From Holophagae bacterium (GTDB lineage: Bacteria; Acidobacteriota; Thermoanaerobaculia; Thermoanaerobaculales; Sulfomarinibacteraceae): DNA of 12,976 nt. Under the pieces are notes generated by a model. It saw only the letters and a program-made list of their open reading frames with translations, ran no database searches and was not told the origin of the DNA. Shown here in pieces: positions 1 through 7,920 of the stretch; the stretch's first letter is position 1; each line of letters begins with the position of its first letter. The stretch is from the NCBI GenBank assembly GCA_030637505.1, contig DAOWGJ010000107.1, forward strand, positions 1-12,976. The letters run 5' to 3'. Both the position numbers and the translations under genes were made by a program.

Positions 1-1
1 C

Positions 2-535
2 TGGATCAAGGAGGTCCTGCGTTTGACATTCGAGGACGAATTCATGGCTTCGGGAATGGACTGGAACGGTCAAGCGAAGCACATGCTCTTCAACGTCTTG
101 ATCCGTACGCTCCAGGGTGCCGAGGCACCGCTGCCGACGTTCTATGACTGGTTCCAGGACAAACTGGGATCGGGCAAACCGACTGATGCCGAGGGCATCA
201 TTATTCTGGCCCTCGACAATACGATCGCCTCCATGGGATTGGGTCCGTACGAGGCGCCGCGTGGCGAGATCGTCTTCGGCCACGCCCTTCTCGGCAATCT
301 CAATCCGGCCTTCAATAACATTCACTCGATGCCGTTCTCCAGTCGCTCGACCTACGCCCATTGTGTGGAGTTCGACGAGACCGGACCGGTCAATATTCAG
401 AGCATGTTCCCCCTCGGGGAGTCGGGCCAGCTCTGGTTCGTCGGGACCTTTGATCCGATATTCGACGACCACTTCTTCTCGATGGCGCCGGTCTATGACC
501 CGTTCCTCATGCGCCCGTTCCCGCTGTTTGATTGA
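2..535 (+). CDS. Penicillin acylase family protein, C-terminal part (5' end outside window)
   Basis: Seen: an open frame runs from the left edge with no stop before TGA at 533-535, giving about 177 residues. The C-terminal half carries the run SMPFSSRSTYAHCVEF, then GPVNIQSMFPLGESG, then a tail with PIFDDHFFSMAPVYDPF and a final RPFPLFD. Known: this pattern (S-x-P-x-x-x-R-x-T-x-x-x-x-V, the SMFPLG-SG block and the Pro/Phe-rich end) is typical of the beta-subunit end of penicillin amidase family Ntn-hydrolases, which cleave amide bonds in beta-lactams, acyl-homoserine lactones or other acyl amides, usually in the periplasm. The catalytic N-terminal Ser of the beta subunit lies upstream of the window. 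The substrate cannot be predicted from the tail. The gene ends 63 bases before the DUF1302 gene with no visible terminator, so co-transcription is possible but unproven. Confidence 0.82.
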   Translation, partial: WIKEVLRLTFEDEFMASGMDWNGQAKHMLFNVLIRTLQGAEAPLPTFYDWFQDKLGSGKPTDAEGIIILALDNTIASMGLGPYEAPRGEIVFGHALLGNLNPAFNNIHSMPFSSRSTYAHCVEFDETGPVNIQSMFPLGESGQLWFVGTFDPIFDDHFFSMAPVYDPFLMRPFPLFD

Positions 536-598
536 GCCGATGGTACGGAGAATTTCTTTGATTTTAAATGACTTCGACTGGATCGAGGATTGGAGAAT

Positions 599-2527
599 AT
601 GATGAGTAGAAAATCAGGAATGCGGCTGCTCCCTCAGGGGCGAAGAGTGGCCCTTGTCGTCCTTGCGGTGGCCTCAATGGTGGTCTTCACCGTGCCGGCG
701 CATGCGGTCGATCTTTCGTCCGGCAACTATAGGCTCAATTTGGACACGACAATCTCGTGGGGCGCCCGTTATCGAGTCGAGGATCCGAACTTGGCGCTTA
801 TCGGCCTTCCGAGCGGCGGTACGGCCTACTCGGTCAATGGTGACGACGGAAACCTCAACTTTGACAAGGGCTTGGTCAGTAACACGCTCAAGGCCACGGT
901 CGATATCGATTACGCTTACAAGAACTTCGGAGTCTTCCTCCGAGGGACCGGTTTCTACGACTTCGAACTGGAAGATGGTGACCGTGAGCGCACCCCCCTC
1001 ACCGAGGAGGCCCTGGATTGGGTCGGGTCGAGGACCGAGTTGCTTGACGCATTTGCCTGGTTCAAGTTCAGGGTCGGAAACGGCGGGGGCCAGATTCGAG
1101 CCGGCAGCCAGGTCTTGAACTGGGGTGAGAGCACCTTTATTCAGGGTGGCTTGAATTCCATCAACTCGGTCGATGTCGGCGCCCTCCGGGTACCCGGCGC
1201 CGAGTTGCGTGAGGCCTTCAGGCCCAACGGCCTGGTGTGGATGTCGGTGGATCTCTCAAGCGCCCTGTCTCTCGAGGGTTTCTATCAGTACGAGTGGAAC
1301 GAAACCGTCATCGACCCGCCGGGAACCTTTTTCTCGACCAATGATTTCGCCGGTCTCGGCGGGACTCACGTATTCCTGGCTTTCGGCAGCTTTGCTGACG
1401 ATGGCGTTCCGCCGTTCTGGGCCGATCAGGACCTCGATCACCCCTTCATGGGCGTTCCGCACGGTGTCAACCAGGAGCCCGAGGACGGTGGCCAGTACGG
1501 TGCGGCCTTGCGCTGGTTCGCTGATGGTCTCAACGGCACCGAGTTCGGCTTTTACTACATGAACTATCACAGCCGGCTGCCGACGATCAACGCCTTGACC
1601 GGCACGCTTGAGGGTGCAATGGCTGCCCAGGCCGCGGGCGCAGCGGCGTCACTGAGAGTCTATTATGCCCTCGGGGTTCCACCGGGAGTGTCTCCCGAGG
1701 CCGACGCCGCAGCCGCAGGGGCGGCGCAGGCGGCGGGCACCGATGCCTATGCCTCGACGGCTTCTTACTTCCTTGCGTATCCCGAAGACATCACGATGTA
1801 CGGCTTCAGCTGGAATGCCCAGCTTGGTACCAGCGGAATCGCATTCCAGGGCGAGATCTCCTACGCCCAGGACAAACCGTTCCAGGTGGATGATGTTGAG
1901 CTTCTCTTTGCCTCATTGTCACCGATTTCGGCCGGCCTGGCCGCCACCAACCAGGTGGTGCCCGGAGGCGTTGGATTTGAAACCGAGATTGAAGGATTCC
2001 GGCGCATGGACGCGACCCAGGCCCAATTTACTTTGACCAAGGTCTTCGGGCCAATTCTGGGGGCAAATCAAGGTGTGCTCGTATTCGAGACCGCCTACAC
2101 CCACATCTCCGGCATGCCGTCCAAAGACGTACTCCGCTTTGAGGGCCCGGGAACCTACACCAGCGGCAACCCGATTCACGCTGGGCCCGGCGGCGCCCAT
2201 GCCGGCAAACCCTTTGAAGAGGCGCGGCATTTCGCCGATCCCAACTCCTGGGGCTATCGCCTGGTCGGGCGTCTGACCTACAACAATGCCATCGGCGCAT
2301 GGTCGTTGGCGCCTCGCTTCGCGTGGCAGCACGATGTTGACGGCGTGACTCCGGGTCCCGGCGGCAACTTCATCGAGGGACGTCAGGCCCTGAGTGTCGG
2401 TCTGGCCGCGGCATTCCAGAACGCCTGGCAGATCGACCTGAGTTACACCAAATTCAACGGTGCCGGTCGCTACAACCTCATCAACGACCGTGACTTCGTC
2501 GCGGCAGTCATCAAGTACTCATTCTAG
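599..2527 (+). CDS. DUF1302 family outer-membrane beta-barrel protein
   Basis: About 641 residues. Two adjacent ATG codons at 599 and 602 fit the GAGGA at 585-589 and GGAG at 592-595; I take 599, and a TTG at 590 is less likely. The N-terminus has a charged stretch, a hydrophobic core (about residues 16-30, counted from 602) and an AHA cleavage site before VDLSSG, so it is a Sec signal peptide. The mature part alternates aromatic and polar residues as in outer-membrane strands and ends in FVAAVIKYSF with terminal Phe, a beta-barrel assembly signal. The segment WGARYRVEDPNLALI near the N-terminus, the RAGSQVLNWGESTFIQGG block and the Ala-rich insertion around residues 335-380 are characteristic of DUF1302 (PF06980). 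The family has no settled biochemical function; it is presumed to be an outer-membrane channel or receptor. The next gene, 12 bases downstream, encodes its usual partner DUF1329, so the two form a transcription unit. Confidence 0.9.
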   Translation: MMSRKSGMRLLPQGRRVALVVLAVASMVVFTVPAHAVDLSSGNYRLNLDTTISWGARYRVEDPNLALIGLPSGGTAYSVNGDDGNLNFDKGLVSNTLKATVDIDYAYKNFGVFLRGTGFYDFELEDGDRERTPLTEEALDWVGSRTELLDAFAWFKFRVGNGGGQIRAGSQVLNWGESTFIQGGLNSINSVDVGALRVPGAELREAFRPNGLVWMSVDLSSALSLEGFYQYEWNETVIDPPGTFFSTNDFAGLGGTHVFLAFGSFADDGVPPFWADQDLDHPFMGVPHGVNQEPEDGGQYGAALRWFADGLNGTEFGFYYMNYHSRLPTINALTGTLEGAMAAQAAGAAASLRVYYALGVPPGVSPEADAAAAGAAQAAGTDAYASTASYFLAYPEDITMYGFSWNAQLGTSGIAFQGEISYAQDKPFQVDDVELLFASLSPISAGLAATNQVVPGGVGFETEIEGFRRMDATQAQFTLTKVFGPILGANQGVLVFETAYTHISGMPSKDVLRFEGPGTYTSGNPIHAGPGGAHAGKPFEEARHFADPNSWGYRLVGRLTYNNAIGAWSLAPRFAWQHDVDGVTPGPGGNFIEGRQALSVGLAAAFQNAWQIDLSYTKFNGAGRYNLINDRDFVAAVIKYSF

Positions 2528-2539
2528 GGAGGCAGCACC

Positions 2540-3904
2540 ATGAAACGGAAAAACCTGATTATCTTTGTGGCGGCGTTGTTGGTCCTTGTCGGGACCTCGG
2601 CGACGCTTTGGGCGGGGTTGACCCCCGAAGAAGTAGCCCGACTGGGCGCCGATCTCACCCCCATGGGTGCTGAGAAAGCCGGAAACGCCGACGGAACGAT
2701 TCCTGCCTGGGACGGTGGGATTACCACGCCTCCTGATGGGTACAAAGTCGGTGATCACTACATCAATCCCTTTGCGGACGACAAGGTTCTGTTCACAATC
2801 ACCGGGGACAACGTTTCCGAGTACCAGGACAAACTGACCCCTGGCCAGGTGGCCCTGCTCAAGACCTATCCGTCATACAAGATGAAAGTCTACCCGACCC
2901 GTCGCAGCGCCTCGTTCCCGCAGCGGATCTACGACAAGACCAAGGAAAACGCAGGAACTGCCCGGACCGTAGACAACGGTTACGGTGTCACCGGCTCGAT
3001 CAACGGCATTCCATTTCCTATCCCGAAGACCGGCGTCGAGGGCATCTGGAATCACATACTGCGATATCGCTCCGACGCTGCGGCCCGGGACATCGCCCAG
3101 GCGGCGCCGACCCGCAAGGGCAAGTACACCCTGGTCCAGTTCCACGACGAGTTCTACATGCTCTACAGCATGGAGGGCAAAACCGAAGCGGATCTTAACA
3201 ACAAGGTCCTGATGTTCAAGCAGGAAGTGATGGCGCCCGCCCGCCTGGCTGGTGGAATTCTGCTGGTGCAGGAGTCGATGAATCAGGTCAAGGAACACCG
3301 AAGTGCGTGGCTTTACAACGCCGGGCAACGTCGAGTTCGCCGTGCGCCCAACGTCGCTTACGACAATCCCGGGACGGCCTCCGACGCTATGCGGACCTCG
3401 GATCAGTTTGACATGTTCAACGGCGCCGTCGATCGCTACGAGTGGGAGTTGGTGGGCAAGAAGGAGATCTACATTCCTTACAACTCCTACAAGCTGCAGG
3501 ACCCATCGGTCAAGGTCAAGGACATACTGACGCCTCTTCATATCAACCAGGACCTGGTTCGCTACGAGCTGCACCGGGTATGGGTCGTCGATGCCAGGCT
3601 GAAAAAGGGTGAGCGCCACATCTACAAGCGTCGGACCTTCTACCTGGATGAGGACAGCTGGCAGATCGTCGCGATGGACCAGTATGACAAACGCGACCAG
3701 CTGTGGCGGGTGTCCGAGGCGCACGTGATCAACTACTACAACGTGCCGACGATCTGGACGTCGCTTGAGGTTCACACCGACCTTCAGGCGGGCCGTTACC
3801 TCGCTCTGGGCCTCAACAGCGAGAACAAAGCCTACACATTCAATATCAAGCGGACGATGGAAGACTATACGCCCGCTGCACTTCGCCGCTCCGGACGGCG
3901 CTGA
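2540..3904 (+). CDS. DUF1329 family periplasmic protein
   Basis: 454 residues. ATG at 2540 follows GGAGG (2529-2533) at good spacing and lies 12 bases after the DUF1302 stop. Residues 1-25 form a signal peptide (KRK, hydrophobic stretch, ATLWA before GLTPEE) without a lipobox Cys. The mature N-terminus has the family hallmark LTPMGAEKAGNADGTIPAWDGG, followed by INPFADDKVLFTIT, the YPSYKMKVYPTRRSASFP block and the GIPFPIPKTGVEGIWNH block; the C-terminal half is rich in Tyr, Arg and beta strands (RRVRRAPNVAYDNPGTAS, RTFYLDEDSWQIVAMDQYD). These mark DUF1329 (PF07044). From memory, this fold is compared with LolA/LolB-type lipid and lipoprotein carriers, which suggests binding a hydrophobic ligand in the periplasm; this is inference. 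DUF1329 genes repeatedly accompany DUF1302 barrels and MMPL/RND permeases, as here. A strong terminator follows directly. Confidence 0.9.
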   Translation: MKRKNLIIFVAALLVLVGTSATLWAGLTPEEVARLGADLTPMGAEKAGNADGTIPAWDGGITTPPDGYKVGDHYINPFADDKVLFTITGDNVSEYQDKLTPGQVALLKTYPSYKMKVYPTRRSASFPQRIYDKTKENAGTARTVDNGYGVTGSINGIPFPIPKTGVEGIWNHILRYRSDAAARDIAQAAPTRKGKYTLVQFHDEFYMLYSMEGKTEADLNNKVLMFKQEVMAPARLAGGILLVQESMNQVKEHRSAWLYNAGQRRVRRAPNVAYDNPGTASDAMRTSDQFDMFNGAVDRYEWELVGKKEIYIPYNSYKLQDPSVKVKDILTPLHINQDLVRYELHRVWVVDARLKKGERHIYKRRTFYLDEDSWQIVAMDQYDKRDQLWRVSEAHVINYYNVPTIWTSLEVHTDLQAGRYLALGLNSENKAYTFNIKRTMEDYTPAALRRSGRR

Positions 3905-3915
3905 GTTGACTCATA

Positions 3916-3950
3916 GACGGTCGGGCCCCAGGGCCCGACCGTCGTTTTTT
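3916..3950 (+). terminator. Strong intrinsic terminator after the DUF1329 gene
   Basis: A perfect 13-bp inverted repeat (GACGGTCGGGCCC at 3916-3928, GGGCCCGACCGTC at 3931-3943) with a 2-base spacer is followed by G and six T (3945-3950). It starts 11 bases after the DUF1329 stop and should end the DUF1302-DUF1329 transcript, separating it from the YCF48-RND pair. Confidence 0.93.
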
Positions 3951-4011
3951 CGAGCACTGGCCCCAGCCCGGCGGAGCCGGAATCAATAAGGGACCGAACG
4001 GCACCGCCGGG

Positions 4012-4103
4012 AGCTTTTAGCGGTTAGCTTTTAGCGGTTAGCTCAGGAAGCGTTGTTCTGAGAGCCATGAAGCTGTCTTGCTAACAGCTAATAGCTAATA
4101 GCT
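4012..4103 (+). repeat. TTAGCNN heptad arrays in inverted orientation, forming a large imperfect hairpin
   Basis: The 14-mer AGCTTTTAGCGGTT occurs twice in tandem (4012-4025, 4026-4039) and restarts with AGCT at 4040-4043. The same TTAGCNN heptad pattern appears on the opposite strand at 4080-4103 (three AGCTAAN-type units). Comparing the reverse complement of 4080-4103 with the forward array gives 20 of 24 matches, so the two arrays can pair across about 40 bases. It lies in the 252-base gap between the DUF1329 terminator and the YCF48 gene. No gene is seen in this gap; 3951-4011 has no other structure I can support. Confidence 0.8.
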
Positions 4104-4104
4104 T

Positions 4105-4138
4105 TCTTACCATCATTCCTAGAATCTCGGTGGTAAGA
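4105..4138 (+). promoter_or_regulatory. Leader hairpin just upstream of the YCF48 ribosome binding site
   Basis: TCTTACCA (4105-4112) is the exact reverse complement of TGGTAAGA (4131-4138), an 8-bp stem with an 18-base loop. The loop includes TAGAAT (4120-4125), which resembles a -10 box but lacks a convincing -35 partner. The hairpin ends five bases before a strong purine-rich ribosome binding site (GAGGAGGAGG, 4143-4152). It may be a leader structure or an operator; there is no direct proof of function. Confidence 0.4.
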
Positions 4139-4156
4139 GACTGAGGAGGAGGACAG

Positions 4157-5149
4157 ATGGTAGCGATAATCTTTCGAAGAGTTCCGTGGCGTTGGCCGGT
4201 TGCAGCGGCGATCTGCCTTCTGGTGGTTGCACCCGTTGTCGCCCAGGATCAGGACCCACCGGAGTTTGCGGTCCAGGCGCCGCGTGCCTCCAAGTCGCTG
4301 CTGATCGATGTGGCGGCCGTTGACGGGTTGTTGGTTGCCGTCGGATCGAGGGGGCATATCCTGCTCTCTGAGGATCAGGGCGAGTCCTGGAATCAGGCGG
4401 AGGTTCCGACCCGATCCGGTCTCAATGCCGTCCATTTTCACGACCGGAATCTGGGGTGGGCAGCCGGCCACGATGGTGTCATCGTTCGAACCCAGGACGG
4501 GGGAACGACCTGGGAAAGGGTCTACTGGGTCCCTGAGGACGAGAATCCCCTTATGGATGTCTGGTTTCCCGACGCCGACCATGGTTTTGCGATTGGTGCC
4601 TACGGTTCCTTCTTTGAGACCTCCGACGGCGGTATCACCTGGACCTCCCGCTACATCAGTGAGGACGATTTCCATCTCAATCAGATTGTCCCGGCGGGCG
4701 GTGAACGCCTCTATATCGCGGCCGAGGCCGGCCTGTTCTACCGTTCCGATGACGGCGGGGCAACATGGGTCGATCTGCCCACCCCCTATGGGGGATCGTT
4801 CTTCGGAGTCTTGCCTCTGGAGGGTGACAGCGTTCTGGCCTTCGGCCTCAGGGGACATCTCTTCCGTTCGGACGACGCCGGCGAGACCTGGACCGAAATC
4901 GAGACCCATACCGTGTCGATGCTGACCAATTCGCTTCAACTGGCCGACGGGACCATCATCATCACCGGTCTTGGAGGTGTGGTCTTGGTGTCGCATGACG
5001 GTGGCCAGACCTTCCAGCTGCACCAGCACGGCAACCGGCGTGGGATTTCGGCGGTCGTCGCGGCGACGGATGAGACGCTGGTCTACGTCGGAGAATTCGG
5101 CATCAGAACACTCCCCTTGAGTGAGCTGAACGACAGAAAGGACGGGTAG
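4157..5149 (+). CDS. YCF48-like / Asp-box beta-propeller protein, exported
   Basis: 330 residues. ATG at 4157 follows GAGGAGGAGG by four bases. Residues 1-29 form a signal peptide (RRVPWRWP, hydrophobic core, VVA before QDQDPP). The rest has six Asp-box (BNR-type S/T-x-D-x-G-x-T-W/F) motifs at residues 71-78, 112-119, 155-162, 197-204, 238-245 and 279-286. They are spaced a regular 41-43 residues, which indicates a beta-propeller of six or seven blades. Known: the YCF48/HCF136 family includes the photosystem II assembly factor, but in non-photosynthetic bacteria such proteins are commonly encoded beside RND/MMPL permeases with DUF1302/DUF1329 proteins; their role there is undefined. The stop lies four bases before the permease start, so the two are co-translated. 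I infer a periplasmic scaffold or adaptor for the permease. Confidence 0.88.
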   Translation: MVAIIFRRVPWRWPVAAAICLLVVAPVVAQDQDPPEFAVQAPRASKSLLIDVAAVDGLLVAVGSRGHILLSEDQGESWNQAEVPTRSGLNAVHFHDRNLGWAAGHDGVIVRTQDGGTTWERVYWVPEDENPLMDVWFPDADHGFAIGAYGSFFETSDGGITWTSRYISEDDFHLNQIVPAGGERLYIAAEAGLFYRSDDGGATWVDLPTPYGGSFFGVLPLEGDSVLAFGLRGHLFRSDDAGETWTEIETHTVSMLTNSLQLADGTIIITGLGGVVLVSHDGGQTFQLHQHGNRRGISAVVAATDETLVYVGEFGIRTLPLSELNDRKDG

Positions 5150-5153
5150 TGCG

Positions 5154-7466
5154 ATGACAGCCTGGCTCGAAAACCTGGTATTCAAGAACCGGCTGCTCGT
5201 CGTCGGTTTCTTTCTTTTGATGACGGTATTCATGGCCTTTCAGGCCTCCCACCTTGGAATTGACGCGGGATTCGCAAAGTTGCTGCCGCTCAAACATGAG
5301 TACATGAAGACCTATCTGGAGTATCGAGAAGATTTCGGCGGGGCCAACCGTGTCGTCATCGCCATTCAGGCCAAAGAGGGTGACATCTTCACGCCGAGGT
5401 TCTTCGAGGTGTTGCAGGAGTTGACCGACGACGTCTTCTTCATCCCCGGTGTCGACCGAACCCGGGTGATGTCGCTGTTCACACCCAACGTTCGGTTTAC
5501 TGAAGTCGTCGAGGATGGGATCTCCGGAGGCAACGTCATTCCGGACGATTTTGAGCCGAATGACGAGGGCTTCGCCAAGGTCAAGTCCAATCTGTTCAAG
5601 TCGGTCTATATGGGTCGGCTGGTCGCCACTGACTTCTCGTCGGCGATCGTCGTCGCCGAGTTGCTCGAGATCAACCCCAATACCGGCGAACGGCTGGACT
5701 ACATCGATGTCGCCGGCCAGTTGGAGGGGGTCCGCACCAAGTACAGCAGCCACGAGATAGGAGTCGATTTCGACTATCACATCATCGGCTTCGCCAAGGT
5801 GATCGGCGATATCGCAGCCGGGGTATCGCGGGTGGTCCTGTTCTTCCTGGTCGCCTTCTTCATCACGGCGGTCTTCGTCTACATCTACTCTCAGAGCTTC
5901 AAACTGACCCTGATCGTGGTCGGCTGTTCTTTGACCTCGGTCGTGTGGCAGTTGGGGTTGTTGACGATGATGGGCTACGGCATTGACCCGATGTCGATTC
6001 TGGTTCCGTTCCTGATCTTTGCCATCGGCGTCAGTCACGGCGTGCAGATGGTCAGTGCCTACGGTGCGGAAATCTATGAAGGCGCCAACAGCGAGCAGGC
6101 GGCTCGAAATACTTTTCGACGTCTGCTGATTCCCGGCGGTATCGCCCTGCTGAGTGACACGATCGGTTTCATTACAATCATGCTGATCGAGATCCGCATG
6201 ATTCAGGAGATGGCGGTCACCGCCAGTCTCGGTGTCGCCGTGATTATCTTGACCAACCTGATCCTGGTTCCGGTCCTCCTGTCATACACGAAATTCGACG
6301 AGATCTACGCCCTCAAGCTCAGGCGGCGCCATAGCCACATGGACGGCGCATGGAACGCCCTGGCCGGAGTTGCCAAACCACGGGCTGCAACAATCGTCGT
6401 CATCATCGCGGTGATCCTGTTCGGTGTGGGCGGCTGGAAGGCAAGCGAAATCAAGATTGGTGATCTGCATGCCGGAGTGCCTGAATTGCGGGCGGACTCC
6501 GTTTACAATATCGACACCAATTTCATTACCAGCCGCTTCAACATCGGTGTGGACGTCATCACGGTGATCGTCGAGTCAGTCCCGGAGGGCTGCACCGAAT
6601 ACGAGATCATGACGACGATCGACCGCTTCGAGTGGCACATGCGCAACGTGCCCGGAGTGCAGTCGGTACTCGGCGTCGCCGGGGTCGCCAAGATCATCAA
6701 CGCAGGCTGGAACGAGGGCAGCCTCAAATGGCGCGTATTGCCGCGAAATCCCGCGACGATGGCGCAAGCAGTGACCTACATCGACACCAGTACCGGGCTG
6801 TTGAACTCCGAGTGCAGCGTCATGCCGGTCTACATCTACACGTCTGACCATAGGGCAGAGACGACCGAACGCGTTATCGCCGAGGTCAAGGCGTACCAGG
6901 CGGAGCATGGCTCGGAAACGACCAATTTCAGATTGGCGACTGGCAACGTCGGCGTCATGGGGGCGACCAACGAGGTCGTGTCCGAAGCGCAGTTCCCGAT
7001 GCTGATGTGGGTTTTTGCTGCGATCATCATACTGTGCCTGATCACCTTCCGCTCGATCAAGGGGACCTTGTGCATCGTCGTCCCCCTGGCCCTGGTGTCT
7101 GTCCTGGCCTACGCCCTGATGACCATGCTGGAGATCGGACTCAAGGTTTCGACCTTGCCGGTCGTTGCCCTTGGGGTCGGTGTCGGCGTGGACTACGGGA
7201 TTTACATTTTCAGCAGGTATCGCAGCAACCTCAAGGAGGGGCAGTCGTTGGCCGAGGCCTATCGAAACACCCTGACGATCACCGGCAACGGCGTGTTGTT
7301 CACCGGTATCACCCTGGGCATAGGCGTCGCTACCTGGATCTTCTCACCCTTGAAGTTTCAGGCTGACATGGGCATCCTCTTGACCTTCATGTTCCTGGTC
7401 AACATGATTGGGGCTCTGGTGCTGCTGCCTGCGCTGTCGTGCTTCTTGCTGAAGAAGGAGGGGTGA
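5154..7466 (+). CDS. RND superfamily permease (MMPL/hydrophobe exporter-like)
   Basis: 770 residues. ATG at 5154 lies four bases after the YCF48 stop, with GGACGGG upstream. The topology is the RND two-fold repeat. TM1 is about 13-32, followed by a periplasmic domain about 33-215, then TM2-TM6 about 222-245, 250-272, 278-300, 325-347 and 352-376. The second half has TM7 about 410-427, a periplasmic domain about 430-610, and TM8-TM12 about 614-632, 637-659, 664-686, 710-731 and 738-766. The second half has the proton-relay motif VGVGVDYGIY in TM10 (Asp680). The matching TM4 position reads FAIGVSHGVQM, with Ser-His instead of Asp-Tyr. Known: single-polypeptide RND proteins of this size move lipids, hopanoids or other hydrophobic compounds, driven by protons. 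No membrane-fusion protein or TolC is encoded nearby; DUF1302/DUF1329/YCF48 may replace them (inference). Confidence 0.9.
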   Translation: MTAWLENLVFKNRLLVVGFFLLMTVFMAFQASHLGIDAGFAKLLPLKHEYMKTYLEYREDFGGANRVVIAIQAKEGDIFTPRFFEVLQELTDDVFFIPGVDRTRVMSLFTPNVRFTEVVEDGISGGNVIPDDFEPNDEGFAKVKSNLFKSVYMGRLVATDFSSAIVVAELLEINPNTGERLDYIDVAGQLEGVRTKYSSHEIGVDFDYHIIGFAKVIGDIAAGVSRVVLFFLVAFFITAVFVYIYSQSFKLTLIVVGCSLTSVVWQLGLLTMMGYGIDPMSILVPFLIFAIGVSHGVQMVSAYGAEIYEGANSEQAARNTFRRLLIPGGIALLSDTIGFITIMLIEIRMIQEMAVTASLGVAVIILTNLILVPVLLSYTKFDEIYALKLRRRHSHMDGAWNALAGVAKPRAATIVVIIAVILFGVGGWKASEIKIGDLHAGVPELRADSVYNIDTNFITSRFNIGVDVITVIVESVPEGCTEYEIMTTIDRFEWHMRNVPGVQSVLGVAGVAKIINAGWNEGSLKWRVLPRNPATMAQAVTYIDTSTGLLNSECSVMPVYIYTSDHRAETTERVIAEVKAYQAEHGSETTNFRLATGNVGVMGATNEVVSEAQFPMLMWVFAAIIILCLITFRSIKGTLCIVVPLALVSVLAYALMTMLEIGLKVSTLPVVALGVGVGVDYGIYIFSRYRSNLKEGQSLAEAYRNTLTITGNGVLFTGITLGIGVATWIFSPLKFQADMGILLTFMFLVNMIGALVLLPALSCFLLKKEG

Positions 7467-7487
7467 CGTCCCGTGGCCTGACTTTTC

Positions 7488-7514
7488 GCGGCGCCCCTCG
7501 GGGCGCCGCTTTTT
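7488..7514 (+). terminator. Strong intrinsic terminator after the RND gene
   Basis: A perfect 10-bp inverted repeat (GCGGCGCCCC at 7488-7497, GGGGCGCCGC at 7500-7509) is followed by five T (7510-7514). It starts 21 bases after the permease stop and closes the YCF48-RND transcript. Confidence 0.93.
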
Positions 7515-7619
7515 ATGGGGCGGTCGTCAGCTTCAGCGTCAGTGGCCGCGACAGCGACAGTGAATCGGGGCCGCTTCCGCGTCGGCGTTGCGGCCCCGGA
7601 CGCTGGTTCTGCTCTCCAA
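7515..7619. other. Gene-free GC-rich spacer with a 9-bp hairpin
   Basis: No credible gene. CGGGGCCGC (7566-7574) pairs exactly with GCGGCCCCG (7590-7598) around a 15-base loop; no T-run follows, so it is not a normal terminator. At 7539-7558 lies TCAGTGGCCGCGACAGCGAC, which recurs with small changes at 7951-7971, so this short motif brackets the ~300-bp repeat that follows. Confidence 0.6.
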
Positions 7620-7920
7620 CCCCGGCCTTCGGGGGCGCTTTGAGGTCGGCGTAAGCTCAACGGCAGCCGATCGCCCCCGCTCGGTGCATTTTCCTCAAGG
7701 GCAACAGAATCGGAATTGGGAGAGCATCGCCCTTGAGGAAAATGACCTCGGTGGCCTACGGCGTCTGCCACCACTCGATTGCTGACGTTTCCGCCGTGGG
7801 TGCCCGGTGTCGCCCTTCTTCCCACCGACGGCTCAGTTGGGATTTCTGCCCGGTGAAGAGAGGGCGCACCCGGCACGCCCGTTTTGGCGTTTTTGGCGCT
7901 CTTGGTTTTCTACGTCGGCG
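7620..7920. repeat. ~300-bp structured non-coding repeat, copy A
   Basis: This stretch aligns end to end, in the same orientation, with 8761-9065. Shared blocks are CCCCGGCCTTCGGGGGCG (7620-7637), GCCCCCGCTCGG near 7673-7684, CATTTTCC (7687-7694), the ACCTCGG-GGCCTACGGCG block (7745-7763), GCCCGGTGTCGCCCTTCTTC (7802-7821) and GAAGAGAGGGCGCACCCGGC (7855-7874). It has a 16-bp hairpin, a smaller hairpin (GGTGGC 7750-7755 with GCCACC 7767-7772) and a long stem pairing 7802-7821 with 7855-7874. Reading frames across it do not stay aligned between the copies, so it is not protein-coding. It begins 105 bases after the RND terminator. Edges are set by where similarity fades and may be off by 10-20 bases. 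Confidence 0.88.
7687..7744. other. Covarying 16-bp hairpin of repeat copy A
   Basis: CATTTTCCTCAAGGGC (7687-7702) is the exact reverse complement of GCCCTTGAGGAAAATG (7729-7744); the loop is 26 bases. Compared with copy B, stem positions 9, 10 and 12 differ and the three partners differ in step, so pairing is preserved. A T-run occurs only on the 5' arm, so on the opposite strand a terminator-like reading is conceivable but weak. Confidence 0.85.

Noticed and set aside
2873..3775. 300-residue open frame antisense to the DUF1329 gene
   Set aside because: Same reason: the sense frame is a full-length, well-recognised family and the antisense product has no features.
4088..6038. Long open frames antisense to the YCF48 and RND genes
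   Set aside because: They are shadows of high-GC genes on the + strand; no family pattern, start signal or domain, while the + frames have clear families.
7358..7876. Minus-strand frame across the RND terminator and repeat A
   Set aside because: It crosses a terminator and non-coding repeat; its similarity to the repeat B frame breaks after about 23 residues because of indels, as expected for structured non-coding DNA.
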